This document shows positions 20,285 to 28,485 of a stretch of 64,000 nucleotides of DNA, in pieces. A program made the position numbers and the translations under genes. The stretch is taken from contig CAVUES010000010.1 of the NCBI GenBank assembly GCA_963740555.1, positions 62,001 through 126,000 on the forward strand, read 5' to 3'. Position 1 is the first letter of the stretch. Every line of letters starts with the position of its first letter. The stretch is from Mayfieldus sp963740555. Lineage in GTDB: Bacteria; Actinomycetota; Thermoleophilia; Solirubrobacterales; 70-9. The notes below the pieces were generated by a model that worked only from the letters and a program-made list of their open reading frames with translations, was not told the DNA's origin and did not search any database.

Positions 20285-21475
20285 CTAGCGGAAGACTTTC
20301 AGCTTGCTGGCCAGACCGGCGTGGTCCGAATCCCAGAAGCCGTTGTGCATTCTGCGGCCGGTCACGTCGGCCTTCAGCAGCCGCACGATGCTCGGAGAGC
20401 TGGTCATGATGTGGTCGACCTGATGGTCGAACTCGGCCACCGTCCCGGTCTGAAGAGTGGGGGACTCGACGCAGCAGCTGAGCGGGTTGCTGGTGCTGCG
20501 CTCGACGAAGCCGGCGTTCAGCATCACCTGGTAGGCCTGCGCGTCGCCGGACTTCACCTCGGTCGCCACGTCGGAGTTCAGGTCGCCGACCAGGATCACC
20601 GGCAGGGCGCTGCGGGCCGGTCCCCCCGGCGCCACGAGCTCGCTCGCCTGCTGGGAGCGGATGCTCGGATGCTGGGACTCGTCGTCGAACGCCTCCAGAT
20701 GGGTGTTGACGAAGTGGAACTGCCGGCTGCGGCCGACCTTCGCGTCGACGGTGGTCCAGCCGCGTGTCACCGCGATCGGGATGCCGGAGACGGTGACGTT
20801 GAGCAGATGGCTGAAATGTCCGCCCATGGGATTGCTCGTGACAACGCCCTTGCGGGCCAGGATCACGTCCCGCATCGTCAGGCGGCCGTTGATCTCGGTG
20901 TTGGCCAGCAGGCCGCCGGGGCCGTCGTTGGGCACGCCGTTCTCGTCCGCCGGCGCCTCGAAGTCGAACTCAGGCTCCACCTCGACTGCCGTGTAGAGGC
21001 CAGGGTGGTGCCGGTTCAGCTGCGCCAGGAGCAGCTGCAGGAAGTCGTAGCGGACCGTGGTCGCGGTGGGACCGGAGAGCGCCGGGGTGAGGGATGGCGG
21101 CGCGGTGCGCCAGAGGGCAACCTCCTGGAGCCCGACGAGGTCGGGGTGCTCGATCAGGATCTCGTCGGCCAGCCCCCTTGCGCGGACCGGGAAGTTGGTT
21201 TGCGTCACCTGCCGCAGGATTGCCCCGTTTGCCTGGAAGAACTGCTCCGGTGTGGTCGAGGCCAGGGCCGGGGAGAGGTCTGCTCCCAGGAACAGGTTTC
21301 GGGTCATCACCCCGACCTGATCGCTCTTATGGAACCCGTGATGACCGTGACCACCATGGGCAAGCGCCGCGCTTGGCAGCAGCAAGAGCGCCAGGGTTGC
21401 GATCAGCGCCAACGCTGCCTTCAGCGGCAGGCGTCGTGCCCCACTCCGTGGACCAACAAGGCTTGCAGACAACAT
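20285..21475 (-). CDS. Secreted endonuclease/exonuclease/phosphatase-family protein
   Basis: DNase I-like (EEP) fold phosphodiesterase exported by a Sec signal peptide (LKAALALIATLALLLLPSAALA). Family residues: NLFLGADL with the metal Asn, GLQEVALW with the metal Glu, FVNTHLEAF, VGDLNSD, and the terminal SDHAGL with the catalytic Asp-His. A His/Gly-rich patch (HGGHGHHGFH) directly after the signal peptide may bind metal. ATG 21475 has a strong GGAGAGGAG site, so the longer frame is not used; 396 residues. Substrate (nucleic acid, phospholipid or inositol phosphate) unknown. Confidence 0.87.
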   Translation of the reverse strand: MLSASLVGPRSGARRLPLKAALALIATLALLLLPSAALAHGGHGHHGFHKSDQVGVMTRNLFLGADLSPALASTTPEQFFQANGAILRQVTQTNFPVRARGLADEILIEHPDLVGLQEVALWRTAPPSLTPALSGPTATTVRYDFLQLLLAQLNRHHPGLYTAVEVEPEFDFEAPADENGVPNDGPGGLLANTEINGRLTMRDVILARKGVVTSNPMGGHFSHLLNVTVSGIPIAVTRGWTTVDAKVGRSRQFHFVNTHLEAFDDESQHPSIRSQQASELVAPGGPARSALPVILVGDLNSDVATEVKSGDAQAYQVMLNAGFVERSTSNPLSCCVESPTLQTGTVAEFDHQVDHIMTSSPSIVRLLKADVTGRRMHNGFWDSDHAGLASKLKVFR

Positions 21476-21582
21476 CGGACTCCTCTCCTCTCCAAACGGC
21501 CCCTGAGGCCGCCGAGGCGTGGCCTTCCTGGCCGCGCCCATAACTCGTAAACCGACCTTATAGGAGAGTCGGCGCCAGCGCC

Positions 21583-21990
21583 CTAACCCTTGCCCGCCTC
21601 ACTGGCGACGAACTCGGCGACCTGCTGGACCTGCGCGCCGGAGAGGATTCCGGCCGGCATCCGGCCCGGAGTCGAAGAGTCGACGCCGTTCTCGACCGCG
21701 TTCACGACCCGTGTCTTGGTCGCCTTGATCGTCGCCGGATCGTTCGACGGGCCCGTCGGGGCGAGCAGCTGGTCGAGGTTGGGGGCGAAATTTCCGTCGG
21801 TGCCCGCCGCGTAGAGGGTGTGGCAGGTTCCGCAGTTGGTCTCGAACAGGTGCCTGCCCGTCTGCAGGTTGGCCGGGACCTCCCGGGTGCCTGTGTTCTG
21901 ATCGGCATCGGACAGATAGGCCCAGAGCGGGATCAGCACCGCCAGGCAGACGGCGAGGATTGCGGAGATGACGAAGGTTCGCTTGCTCAT
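21583..21990 (-). CDS. Membrane-anchored c-type cytochrome
   Basis: Small mono-heme cytochrome c of 135 residues. ATG 21990 gives MSKRTFVISAILAVCLAVLI, an uncleaved TM anchor; the longer frame would run into nth. Heme attachment CGTCH lies near residue 56 and the likely axial Met is in GRMPAGIL near residue 110. The short single domain (class I-like) suggests an electron carrier on the outer face of the membrane, but no oxidase or bc genes are close. Confidence 0.87.
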   Translation of the reverse strand: MSKRTFVISAILAVCLAVLIPLWAYLSDADQNTGTREVPANLQTGRHLFETNCGTCHTLYAAGTDGNFAPNLDQLLAPTGPSNDPATIKATKTRVVNAVENGVDSSTPGRMPAGILSGAQVQQVAEFVASEAGKG

Positions 21991-22019
21991 TCTCTGCCGG
22001 GCGGGACGGCGCCGAGATA

Positions 22020-22730
22020 CTACCTTTCGCTTCGCGACCCTCTGGACCGGTACCAGGGACACATGCGGCGCAAATCGCAGCGATCGCATTGCGGCATCGG
22101 GCGGCACACCTCGCGGCCGTGCCGGATCAGGTTCATGTGCAGCTCGTAGGCGTCGGCCGGATCGGCGATCGCGAGCATCTCGTCATGGGCTCGGTCCGGC
22201 GAGGCATTGGGCGAGAACAGGCCCAGTCGCCCACCGACCCGGTAGACGTGGGTGTCGACCGGGATCTCGGGAAGCCCGAAGGAGAAGATCTGCACGCAGG
22301 CGGCGGTCTTGCGCCCCACTCCGGGCAGCGCGGTGAGGTACGTGATCGCCTCCTCCCTGGGGGCCTCAGCCAGCCAGTCGAGGTCGATCGGCTCGCCGAT
22401 CTGGCGCAGGATCTGCTGGATCCGCGGGCCCTTCTGCTGTGCCAATCCCCCGGGTCTGATCGCCTCGATCACCTCGGCCGTCGGGGCGTCTCGGACCGCC
22501 TCCCAGCTCGGGAAGCGCTCGCGCAGGCGGGCAAAGGCGACGTCGCGGTTACGGTCGTTCGTGTTCTGCGACAACACTGTTCGCACCAGCTCCTCCACTG
22601 GCTCGCCGTGGGGAAGGCCTCGGGGGCGCCCGTACATCTCGCGCAGGCGGTCACGGATTGCCCGCACCCGCCGCTTCGATGGCCGTCGCCACGTGTCTGG
22701 ACTCAGACCTGCGCCCCCCAACCGGTGCAC
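22020..22730 (-). CDS. nth: Endonuclease III-type DNA glycosylase
   Basis: HhH-GPD base-excision repair enzyme removing oxidised pyrimidines. The hairpin LTALPGVGRKTAACV contains the catalytic Lys and VDTHVYRVGGRL the catalytic Asp. The C-terminal iron-sulfur loop has four Cys (CRPMPQCDRCDLRRMC) spaced x5-x2-x5, one residue shorter in the first gap than the usual x6-x2-x5. GTG 22730 overlaps the pfkB 3' end by 28 nt. 236 residues. Confidence 0.9.
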   Translation of the reverse strand: MHRLGGAGLSPDTWRRPSKRRVRAIRDRLREMYGRPRGLPHGEPVEELVRTVLSQNTNDRNRDVAFARLRERFPSWEAVRDAPTAEVIEAIRPGGLAQQKGPRIQQILRQIGEPIDLDWLAEAPREEAITYLTALPGVGRKTAACVQIFSFGLPEIPVDTHVYRVGGRLGLFSPNASPDRAHDEMLAIADPADAYELHMNLIRHGREVCRPMPQCDRCDLRRMCPWYRSRGSRSER

Positions 22731-23593
22731 GCCCGCGCGCCCGCCTCAGCGGCGCCCGGCAGGGCCTCGGCGGCGCGCTCCGGGTCCCACTCGACCCGCG
22801 CCAGGCCGGCCGCCAGCGCTCCCGTGAACGCGTCCCCGGCCCCGAGCGGTGAGACGACCTCGACCTCCGGAGACCCGATCTCGGCGCTGGCGGCGCCCCG
22901 CATGACCGCACCCTTGCGGTTCGTGACCACGCCCAGGATCGCCCCTTCCTTGCAGAGAGCCTGGGCCGCCGCGGCTGGGTCGGATTCGCCGGTCAGCTCG
23001 CGCGCTTCCCACTCGTTCGCCCGCACCACCAGCGCCCCATCCATCATCTCTCGACAAAGCCGCACCGCCCGTCCCATGTCGCGCCAGCGGTTCGGCCGCA
23101 GGTTGGGATCGAAGAGGATGTACGCCCCGCGGTCGCGCGCCGCGCGCCTGGCTCGAATGGTCAGCTCGCGCTCCGGCTCGGAGACCAACGTGTTGGAGCC
23201 GAAGACCAGCGCATCGGCGGTTGCGATCGCATCGGATAGATGTGCGGTCGCGGCGCGCATCGCTTGCGCGATTCCCTCACCGTAGATGGCGAAGGAGGGC
23301 TCGCGCTCCCAGTTGAAAGTCACGAAGGCGACCGGCGTCGCAAGCCCCTCGGTGGCCTCCAACCAGCGCACGTCGACCCGCTCCTGCCAGAGCTTCTCCC
23401 GCAGCCAGCTTCCCCAGGCGTCGTCGCCGACCCCGCCGAGCAGCGCCGTCTCGGCTCCGGCGCGCCGCGCGGCCACGGCGACATTGGCGAGCGCCCCGCC
23501 CGGGTGGGGCACGAAATGGTCGGCTTCGCCGGGCTCCGCCAGCTCGCGCTCGCAGACCAGGTCGACGATCGCCTCTCCGAGACAGAGGATCAC
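22703..23593 (-). CDS. PfkB-family sugar kinase
   Basis: Ribokinase-fold kinase, fructokinase-like. Substrate-side motif HPGGALANVAVAARRAG, NEWEARELTG near the middle, and the C-terminal PLGAGDAFTGALAAGL with the catalytic Asp. I place the start at GTG 23593 (MILCLGEAIVDLV), the normal family N-terminus; a TATGCT -10 box (23600-23605) lies 6 nt upstream, so the mRNA is likely leaderless, and ATG 23614 would put the promoter inside the gene. Sugar not determinable; fructose is a guess from the NPGG-like motif. Confidence 0.88.
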   Translation of the reverse strand: MILCLGEAIVDLVCERELAEPGEADHFVPHPGGALANVAVAARRAGAETALLGGVGDDAWGSWLREKLWQERVDVRWLEATEGLATPVAFVTFNWEREPSFAIYGEGIAQAMRAATAHLSDAIATADALVFGSNTLVSEPERELTIRARRAARDRGAYILFDPNLRPNRWRDMGRAVRLCREMMDGALVVRANEWEARELTGESDPAAAAQALCKEGAILGVVTNRKGAVMRGAASAEIGSPEVEVVSPLGAGDAFTGALAAGLARVEWDPERAAEALPGAAEAGARACTGWGAQV

Positions 23594-23599
23594 GAAGCG

Positions 23600-23668
23600 A
23601 GCATATGCCGGCATGCGGCGCGCCGTTCGCGGGCCCGGGCCGGCTTCCCTTCACGCTCCCTTTACAAT
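23600..23668. promoter_or_regulatory. Divergent leaderless promoters, pfkB and PAP2 genes
   Basis: Minus strand: TATGCT (23600-23605), 6 nt before GTG 23593. Plus strand: TACAAT (23663-23668), 7 nt before GTG 23676. Both spacings place the predicted transcription start at or next to the start codon. No clear -35 elements. Confidence 0.6.
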
Positions 23669-23675
23669 TGCGACC

Positions 23676-24449
23676 GTGCGCAGCGCCGTCGATCGAATTG
23701 GGGGCCGATTGCCCCAGGGCTGGAGTGACCTGTTCAGGCAGCTAGGTCTGTTCGTGCTCGCGTTCGCCTTCTATGACGCTGTGCGCGGGATTGCCGACGG
23801 CGAGCGCACGGTCGCCTTCGCGCACGGCCAGCAGCTGATCGACCTCGAGCGCTCGACCCACACTTTCTTCGAGCCCCACCTTCAGTCGTTCTTTCTGCCC
23901 GCGCACTTCCTGATCGACTTTGCGAACCAGATTTATATGAACAGCCAGTTCGCCGTCGCCATCTCGTTCCTGGTCTGGCTCTATCTGTTCCGCAACGACT
24001 CCTTCTACTTCGTCCGCAACATGTTCATGGCCGCGATGGGGCTGGCGCTGGTCGGCTACGCGCTGTACCCGACCGCTCCGCCGCGCCTCTTCCCCCAGTA
24101 CGGATTCACCGACACGATCACCGACTTCTCCAAGGTCAACCACGACACGGGCGTGGTCAAGCTCTTCGTCAATCCGTACGCCGCGATGCCGAGCATGCAC
24201 TGCGCGTTTGCGCTGATCATCGGTGGCGCCGGCCTGCGTGTGGTCCGCAATCGGTTCGCGAAGCTGTTCTGGGCCTTGTGGCCGCTGCTTGTCATGTGGG
24301 TGGTCGTGGTCACCGCGAACCACTACTGGATCGATGCCGCCGCCGGCGTACTTGTCGCCGCGGCCTCGGCACTGGTCGCCTGGCGACTGGCGCGGGTGCG
24401 CCCGGAAGCCTGGTCGTTCAGTACCGCGCCCAGCGAGGCGCAGGCGTAG
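23676..24449 (+). CDS. PAP2-like (Aur1/Ipt1-type) membrane phosphotransferase
   Basis: Polytopic 257-residue membrane protein. The phosphatase-like motifs are GYALYPTAPPRL, MPSMHCAFAL (His175) and NHYWIDAAAGVL (His216), the pattern of the PAP2_3 inositol-phosphotransferase branch rather than plain PAP2. GTG 23676 follows a near-consensus -10 TACAAT by 7 nt; the frame is open upstream but overlaps pfkB antisense. It precedes CDP-alcohol phosphotransferase and ino1, so a role in inositol-lipid headgroup metabolism is plausible but not shown. Confidence 0.85.
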   Translation: MRSAVDRIGGRLPQGWSDLFRQLGLFVLAFAFYDAVRGIADGERTVAFAHGQQLIDLERSTHTFFEPHLQSFFLPAHFLIDFANQIYMNSQFAVAISFLVWLYLFRNDSFYFVRNMFMAAMGLALVGYALYPTAPPRLFPQYGFTDTITDFSKVNHDTGVVKLFVNPYAAMPSMHCAFALIIGGAGLRVVRNRFAKLFWALWPLLVMWVVVVTANHYWIDAAAGVLVAAASALVAWRLARVRPEAWSFSTAPSEAQA

Positions 24450-24493
24450 TCTCCGCAAGAGATGATGCGTCGAGCAGAGGGCGCAGAGCGCCC

Positions 24494-24527
24494 GGGGCTG
24501 CGCCCCGCGGCGCCGCTCCGCGGCGCC
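24494..24527 (+). terminator. Two adjacent GC hairpins
   Basis: GGGGC-TGC-GCCCC (24494-24506) and GGCGCCGC-TCC-GCGGCGCC (24509-24527) are perfect stems 45-80 nt after the PAP2-like gene. They may terminate or attenuate transcription before the CDP-alcohol phosphotransferase gene. Confidence 0.5.
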
Positions 24528-24555
24528 TCCCCCAGGCGACAGGCTGGTGGGTGTC

Positions 24556-25239
24556 ATGACTGACGCTCCGGCGCCCCCGAGGGCCCCGCGCCGGGCACGC
24601 AACGGGCGCCAGATCCGCAGCAGCCAGGAGTTCCGAGCCCTGGCTCGGGATCGTCTGATCGAGTCGCGGTTGACGCCGAACGGGATCTCGATCGTGGGGT
24701 TCACGCTCAATCTCGCCGCCGCGGTGCTGGTCACCCAGAGACTCTTCTTCTGCGCCGGCCTGGCGTTCATCGTCGGCTCGATCATGGACACCCTCGACGG
24801 GCGTTACTCGAGGATGTCCGGCAAGGGGACGCTGTTCGGGGCTTTCCTGGACTCGACCCTGGATCGGATCGAGGAGGGGATCGTGCTGGCCGCGGTAGCC
24901 GGATATTTCGCCGCGATCGGCGACGACTTTGCCGCCGCGATGTGCGTGGTCGCGGTGCTCGGCTCGCTGATGGTGTCCTACACGCGGGCCCGCGCCGAGG
25001 CCCTTGGCGTGGAGTGCAAGGTCGGGCTGGCGACCCGCCCGGTGCGGGTGGTCGTGCTCTCGATCGGCCTCGTGTTCGCCCGCGGCGCCTCGTTGGGCGA
25101 CTTTCATTTGCTTGCCGCTGCGATCTACGTGCTCGCTGCGCTGACCACGATCACGGTGATCCAGCGCGTCTGGCACGTGAAGCGGGAGCTGTCGGCGGAG
25201 CGGGGGAGCCCGGTGGCCGGCGATGGAGATGTAACGTGA
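24556..25239 (+). CDS. CDP-alcohol phosphatidyltransferase, probably PI(P) synthase
   Basis: Integral membrane enzyme moving a phosphatidyl group from CDP-diacylglycerol to an alcohol. The family signature D-x2-D-G-x2-A-R-x8-G-x3-D-x3-D starts at Asp78: MDTLDGRYSRMSGKGT then LFGAFLDSTLDR, with Ser replacing the usual Ala. About six TM helices. Being 57 nt ahead of ino1 it is probably phosphatidylinositol(-phosphate) synthase, by analogy with actinobacterial PgsA1/PIPS; phosphatidylglycerol-phosphate synthase is the alternative. ATG 24556 chosen over GTG 24547. Confidence 0.85.
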   Translation: MTDAPAPPRAPRRARNGRQIRSSQEFRALARDRLIESRLTPNGISIVGFTLNLAAAVLVTQRLFFCAGLAFIVGSIMDTLDGRYSRMSGKGTLFGAFLDSTLDRIEEGIVLAAVAGYFAAIGDDFAAAMCVVAVLGSLMVSYTRARAEALGVECKVGLATRPVRVVVLSIGLVFARGASLGDFHLLAAAIYVLAALTTITVIQRVWHVKRELSAERGSPVAGDGDVT

Positions 25240-25296
25240 CGCACGGTGGGGTGTGATCTTGGACCCCGAGCCTCACCGAGGAGGAATCTCGCAGTC

Positions 25297-26478
25297 ATGA
25301 CCAAGACCAACGGAGCACGCGGCAACGGAGTCGGTCGCCCGGACGAGAAGGTTCGTGTGGCGATCGTCGGCGTCGGTAACTGCGCCAACTCCTTCATCCA
25401 GGGTGTCGAGTACTACAAGGACGCGGACCCCGCCGAGCAGGTTCCCGGCCTCATGCATGTCGATCTTGGCGGCTATCACGTGAGCGACATCGAATTCGTC
25501 GCCGCCTTCGACATCGACGTGGAGAAGGTCGGCAAGGACCTCTCCGAGGCGATCTGGTCGGGACAGAACAACACCTACAAGTTCGCCGAGGTTCCGCAGC
25601 TCGGGGTCGAGGTGAAGCGAGGCATGACCCACGACGGTCTTGGCAAGTATCTGAAGGAGAAGATCACCAAGGCGCCGGGGGAGACCGCCGACATCGTCGG
25701 CGAGCTGAAGCGCACCAAGGCCGACGTGATGGTCTGTTACCTGCCGGTCGGCTCCGAGCAGGCGACCAAGTGGTACGTCGAGCAGGCGCTGAAGGCAGGC
25801 GTCGGGTTCGTCAACTGCCTGCCAGTGTTCATCGCCCGCGAGACCTATTGGGACAAGCGCTTCCGCGACGCGGGGCTGCCGATCGTCGGCGACGACATCA
25901 AGTCACAGGTCGGCGCCACAATCGTGCACCGCCAGCTCGCGCGTCTCTTCCACGATCGCGGCGTGCGCCTGGAACGCACCTCGCAGCTCAACGTCGGCGG
26001 CAACATGGACTTCTACAACATGCTCGAACGCGAGCGGCTGGCCTCCAAGAAGGAGTCGAAGACCAACGCCGTCACCTCGATCGTCGGACACGAGCTGCCG
26101 GAGGAGGACGTGCACGTCGGTCCCTCCGACTATGTCGCCTGGCTCACGGATCGCAAGTGGGCGCACATCCGGCTCGAGGGCCGGTCGTTCGGTGACGTGC
26201 CGCTCAACCTGGAGCTGAAGCTCGAGGTCTGGGACTCGCCGAACTCGGCCGGGGTCGTGATCGACGCTGTGCGGATCATCAAGCTGGCGCTCAACGATGG
26301 GATCGCGGGCCAGCTCGACGGGCCATCCAGCTATCTGATGAAGTCGCCGCACACGCAGCGACCCGACGACCAGGCCCGGGAGTTGACCGAGCAATTCATC
26401 GCCGAGCACGCGAAGGGCAAGGCCGCGGCCGCGGCCTCCGAGCCGGTCGTGGCCGACAAGGCTGAAGTCCAGCCGTAG
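25297..26478 (+). CDS. ino1: Inositol-3-phosphate synthase
   Basis: Converts glucose-6-phosphate to myo-inositol-3-phosphate using NAD+. Rossmann start VRVAIVGVGNCANSFIQG (about residues 20-37), AFDIDVEKVG, then the catalytic domain with GDDIKSQVGATIVHR, TSQLNVGGNMDFYNM and the KTNAVTS / GPSDYVAWL stretches. 393 residues, the short actinobacterial/archaeal form. ATG 25297 has GAGGAGGA upstream; a TAACGT -10-like box lies at about 25231-25236. Supplies inositol phosphate for the neighbouring lipid synthase. Confidence 0.96.
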   Translation: MTKTNGARGNGVGRPDEKVRVAIVGVGNCANSFIQGVEYYKDADPAEQVPGLMHVDLGGYHVSDIEFVAAFDIDVEKVGKDLSEAIWSGQNNTYKFAEVPQLGVEVKRGMTHDGLGKYLKEKITKAPGETADIVGELKRTKADVMVCYLPVGSEQATKWYVEQALKAGVGFVNCLPVFIARETYWDKRFRDAGLPIVGDDIKSQVGATIVHRQLARLFHDRGVRLERTSQLNVGGNMDFYNMLERERLASKKESKTNAVTSIVGHELPEEDVHVGPSDYVAWLTDRKWAHIRLEGRSFGDVPLNLELKLEVWDSPNSAGVVIDAVRIIKLALNDGIAGQLDGPSSYLMKSPHTQRPDDQARELTEQFIAEHAKGKAAAAASEPVVADKAEVQP

Positions 26479-26514
26479 CCACCCTCACGTAGCCACCCCT
26501 CATATGCTGGCGCC

Positions 26515-28485
26515 GTGAGCGCGAGGGATCCGCTGACGATCGTCCAGGTCACGCCCCACTCCTGGGAGACCCGCCACGAGGTCAACGAATTCGTCCGCCG
26601 CAGCTCCGAGGAGCTGAGCGAGCGTGGGCATCGAGTGCTGATCGCGGCGCCGGCCGCGACTCGGCAGGCGGCGCGCGAAGCGCGCACGGCGATTCGGGCC
26701 GCGCGCCAGCGCCCTGCCGGGCTGTTCAAGGGAGGCGGGCCGAGGTTGCTCGAGGTCGGCGGACGGGTCGCCCTGCCGCGAGGTCCCCGTCCTCGCCCCG
26801 CGCCGATCGCGGTTGACGCGAGCCGCGACCTCGAGGCCCTGCTTGGGACGGTTCCGATCGACGTCCTCCACGTCCACGAGCCGTTCGCACCCAGTCTCTC
26901 CTCGACCGCCCTGCGCCACTCCCACTCGCTCAACGTCGGGACCTTTCATGAGCCATCCGAGCGAGTGCTCTCGACCCAGGTCGCGCGACCGTTGGTGGAG
27001 ATCTTCTTCGGGCGCCTCGACGCCCGCACCGTGACCTGCCGGCAGACGGCCGAGCTTCTGGAGCGCTACTTCCCGGGGTCCTACGAGCTGATCCTTCCCG
27101 GCGCCGACGCCGCGCCCCGCCGCCGCGATCGGGGGTCGGGGCCGCTTCGGATTCTGTTTTGCCTCGAGGAGGAGCGCGGCGCCCTGCGGTTGTTCCTGCG
27201 TGCGCTGCGGCGCCTGCCGCCGGATCTCGACTGGGAGGCGACGGTTCTGACCCCGTCTCCATCGGCCACTCCGCTGCGAATCGCCCGCCCCCTTCGCGAC
27301 CGGATCCGCCTCGTCGGCCCCGCTGCGGGGTCGCCGCAGGAGCTGATCGCCGATGCCGACGTGCTCTGCGCCGCCTCGGGCGGGCCGGCTCCCGCACCGC
27401 GGTTGATCCGCATGGCGCTGGCGGGCGGTGCGGTTCCGGTCGTCTCGCGGCTGCCGCTTTATTCGGAGCTGCTGGGCGACGGATCCCTGGGGTTGATGTT
27501 CGTGCCCGGCGACACGGAGACGATGGCCGGGCAGATCGCGCGCTTGGGGGAGCAGCCGGAATTGCTGGCGAAGATGCGCCGGCGCGCGAAGGCGTCCGTC
27601 CCCGCATGGAGCCAGGTGGCGAATCGCCTCGAGAAGGTCTACCGCGAGATCGCGGCGCGTCGCCATGACCCGGACGGCGACGGCGACGCGCGCCGCCGCC
27701 TCGCGCGCCGCAGGCTCATCGACGTCGATCTGCACATGCACACCGACCACTCGCCCGACTGCGCGACGCCGGTCGAGGTGCTCCTGGAGACCGCCCGCGA
27801 CCGCGGGCTGGGAGCAATCGCGATCACCGATCACAACGAGGTTTCGGGAGCGCTCGAGGCCCGGGAGATGGCCGAGGGCATGGATGGGCTTCAGGTGATC
27901 GTCGCCGAGGAGGTGAAGACGGCGGAGGAAGGGGAGGTGATCGCTCTGTTCATCGAGCAGCGAATCCCCCGTGGGATGACGATGGACGAGACGATCGCCG
28001 AGATCCGTCGCCAGGGGGGCCTGGTCTACGTTCCTCACCCGTTCGACAGGCTGCACTCGGTGCCCGACTACGAGCACCTGCTGGAGATCGTCGAAGAGAT
28101 CGACATCCTCGAGGTCTTCAATCCGCGGGTTGCGTTGACCGCCTTCAACGAGGAGGCGGAGCGCTTCGCGCGCAAGTACCGGATCGTCCCCGGTGCCGGA
28201 TCCGACAGCCACGTCGCCCAGGGCCTCGGCAGCGTGCGGATGCGCATCCATGACTTCGAGGGGCCGCGGGAGTTCCTCGAGGCGATGCGCGACGCCGACA
28301 TCACGCGCAAGCACAAGAACCTGATCTACGTCCAGACGCTGAAGTTCCTCCAGACCACCGGGCGACCGAAGGCACCGAAGCGAAAGGTCGTCGATGCGCG
28401 TCCGGCCCGGGGCGGAAAGCCCAGGCGCCCTGCCCGCGCCAGGTCCCACCGCACGACCCGCGCCGGGCGTCGTGGCAAGAGCTGA
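26515..28485 (+). CDS. PimA-like glycosyltransferase fused to PHP phosphoesterase
   Basis: A 656-residue fusion. Residues 1-385 are a GT-B fold of GT4 type: TIVQVTPHSWETRHEVNEF and LHVHEPFAPSLSSTALRHSH closely follow the N-domain of mannosyltransferase PimA, but the donor-site E-x7-E motif is degenerate (PAPRLIRMALAGGAVPVVS). Residues about 400-610 are a PHP domain with DLHMHTDHSPDC, AITDHNE, HPFDR and GSDSHVAQG, so the metal ligands look intact. The tail is basic. GTG 26515 lies 6 nt after a TATGCT -10 box (leaderless). Next to ino1 and PI synthase, it may act on inositol lipids or their sugar phosphates. Confidence 0.82.
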   Translation: MSARDPLTIVQVTPHSWETRHEVNEFVRRSSEELSERGHRVLIAAPAATRQAAREARTAIRAARQRPAGLFKGGGPRLLEVGGRVALPRGPRPRPAPIAVDASRDLEALLGTVPIDVLHVHEPFAPSLSSTALRHSHSLNVGTFHEPSERVLSTQVARPLVEIFFGRLDARTVTCRQTAELLERYFPGSYELILPGADAAPRRRDRGSGPLRILFCLEEERGALRLFLRALRRLPPDLDWEATVLTPSPSATPLRIARPLRDRIRLVGPAAGSPQELIADADVLCAASGGPAPAPRLIRMALAGGAVPVVSRLPLYSELLGDGSLGLMFVPGDTETMAGQIARLGEQPELLAKMRRRAKASVPAWSQVANRLEKVYREIAARRHDPDGDGDARRRLARRRLIDVDLHMHTDHSPDCATPVEVLLETARDRGLGAIAITDHNEVSGALEAREMAEGMDGLQVIVAEEVKTAEEGEVIALFIEQRIPRGMTMDETIAEIRRQGGLVYVPHPFDRLHSVPDYEHLLEIVEEIDILEVFNPRVALTAFNEEAERFARKYRIVPGAGSDSHVAQGLGSVRMRIHDFEGPREFLEAMRDADITRKHKNLIYVQTLKFLQTTGRPKAPKRKVVDARPARGGKPRRPARARSHRTTRAGRRGKS

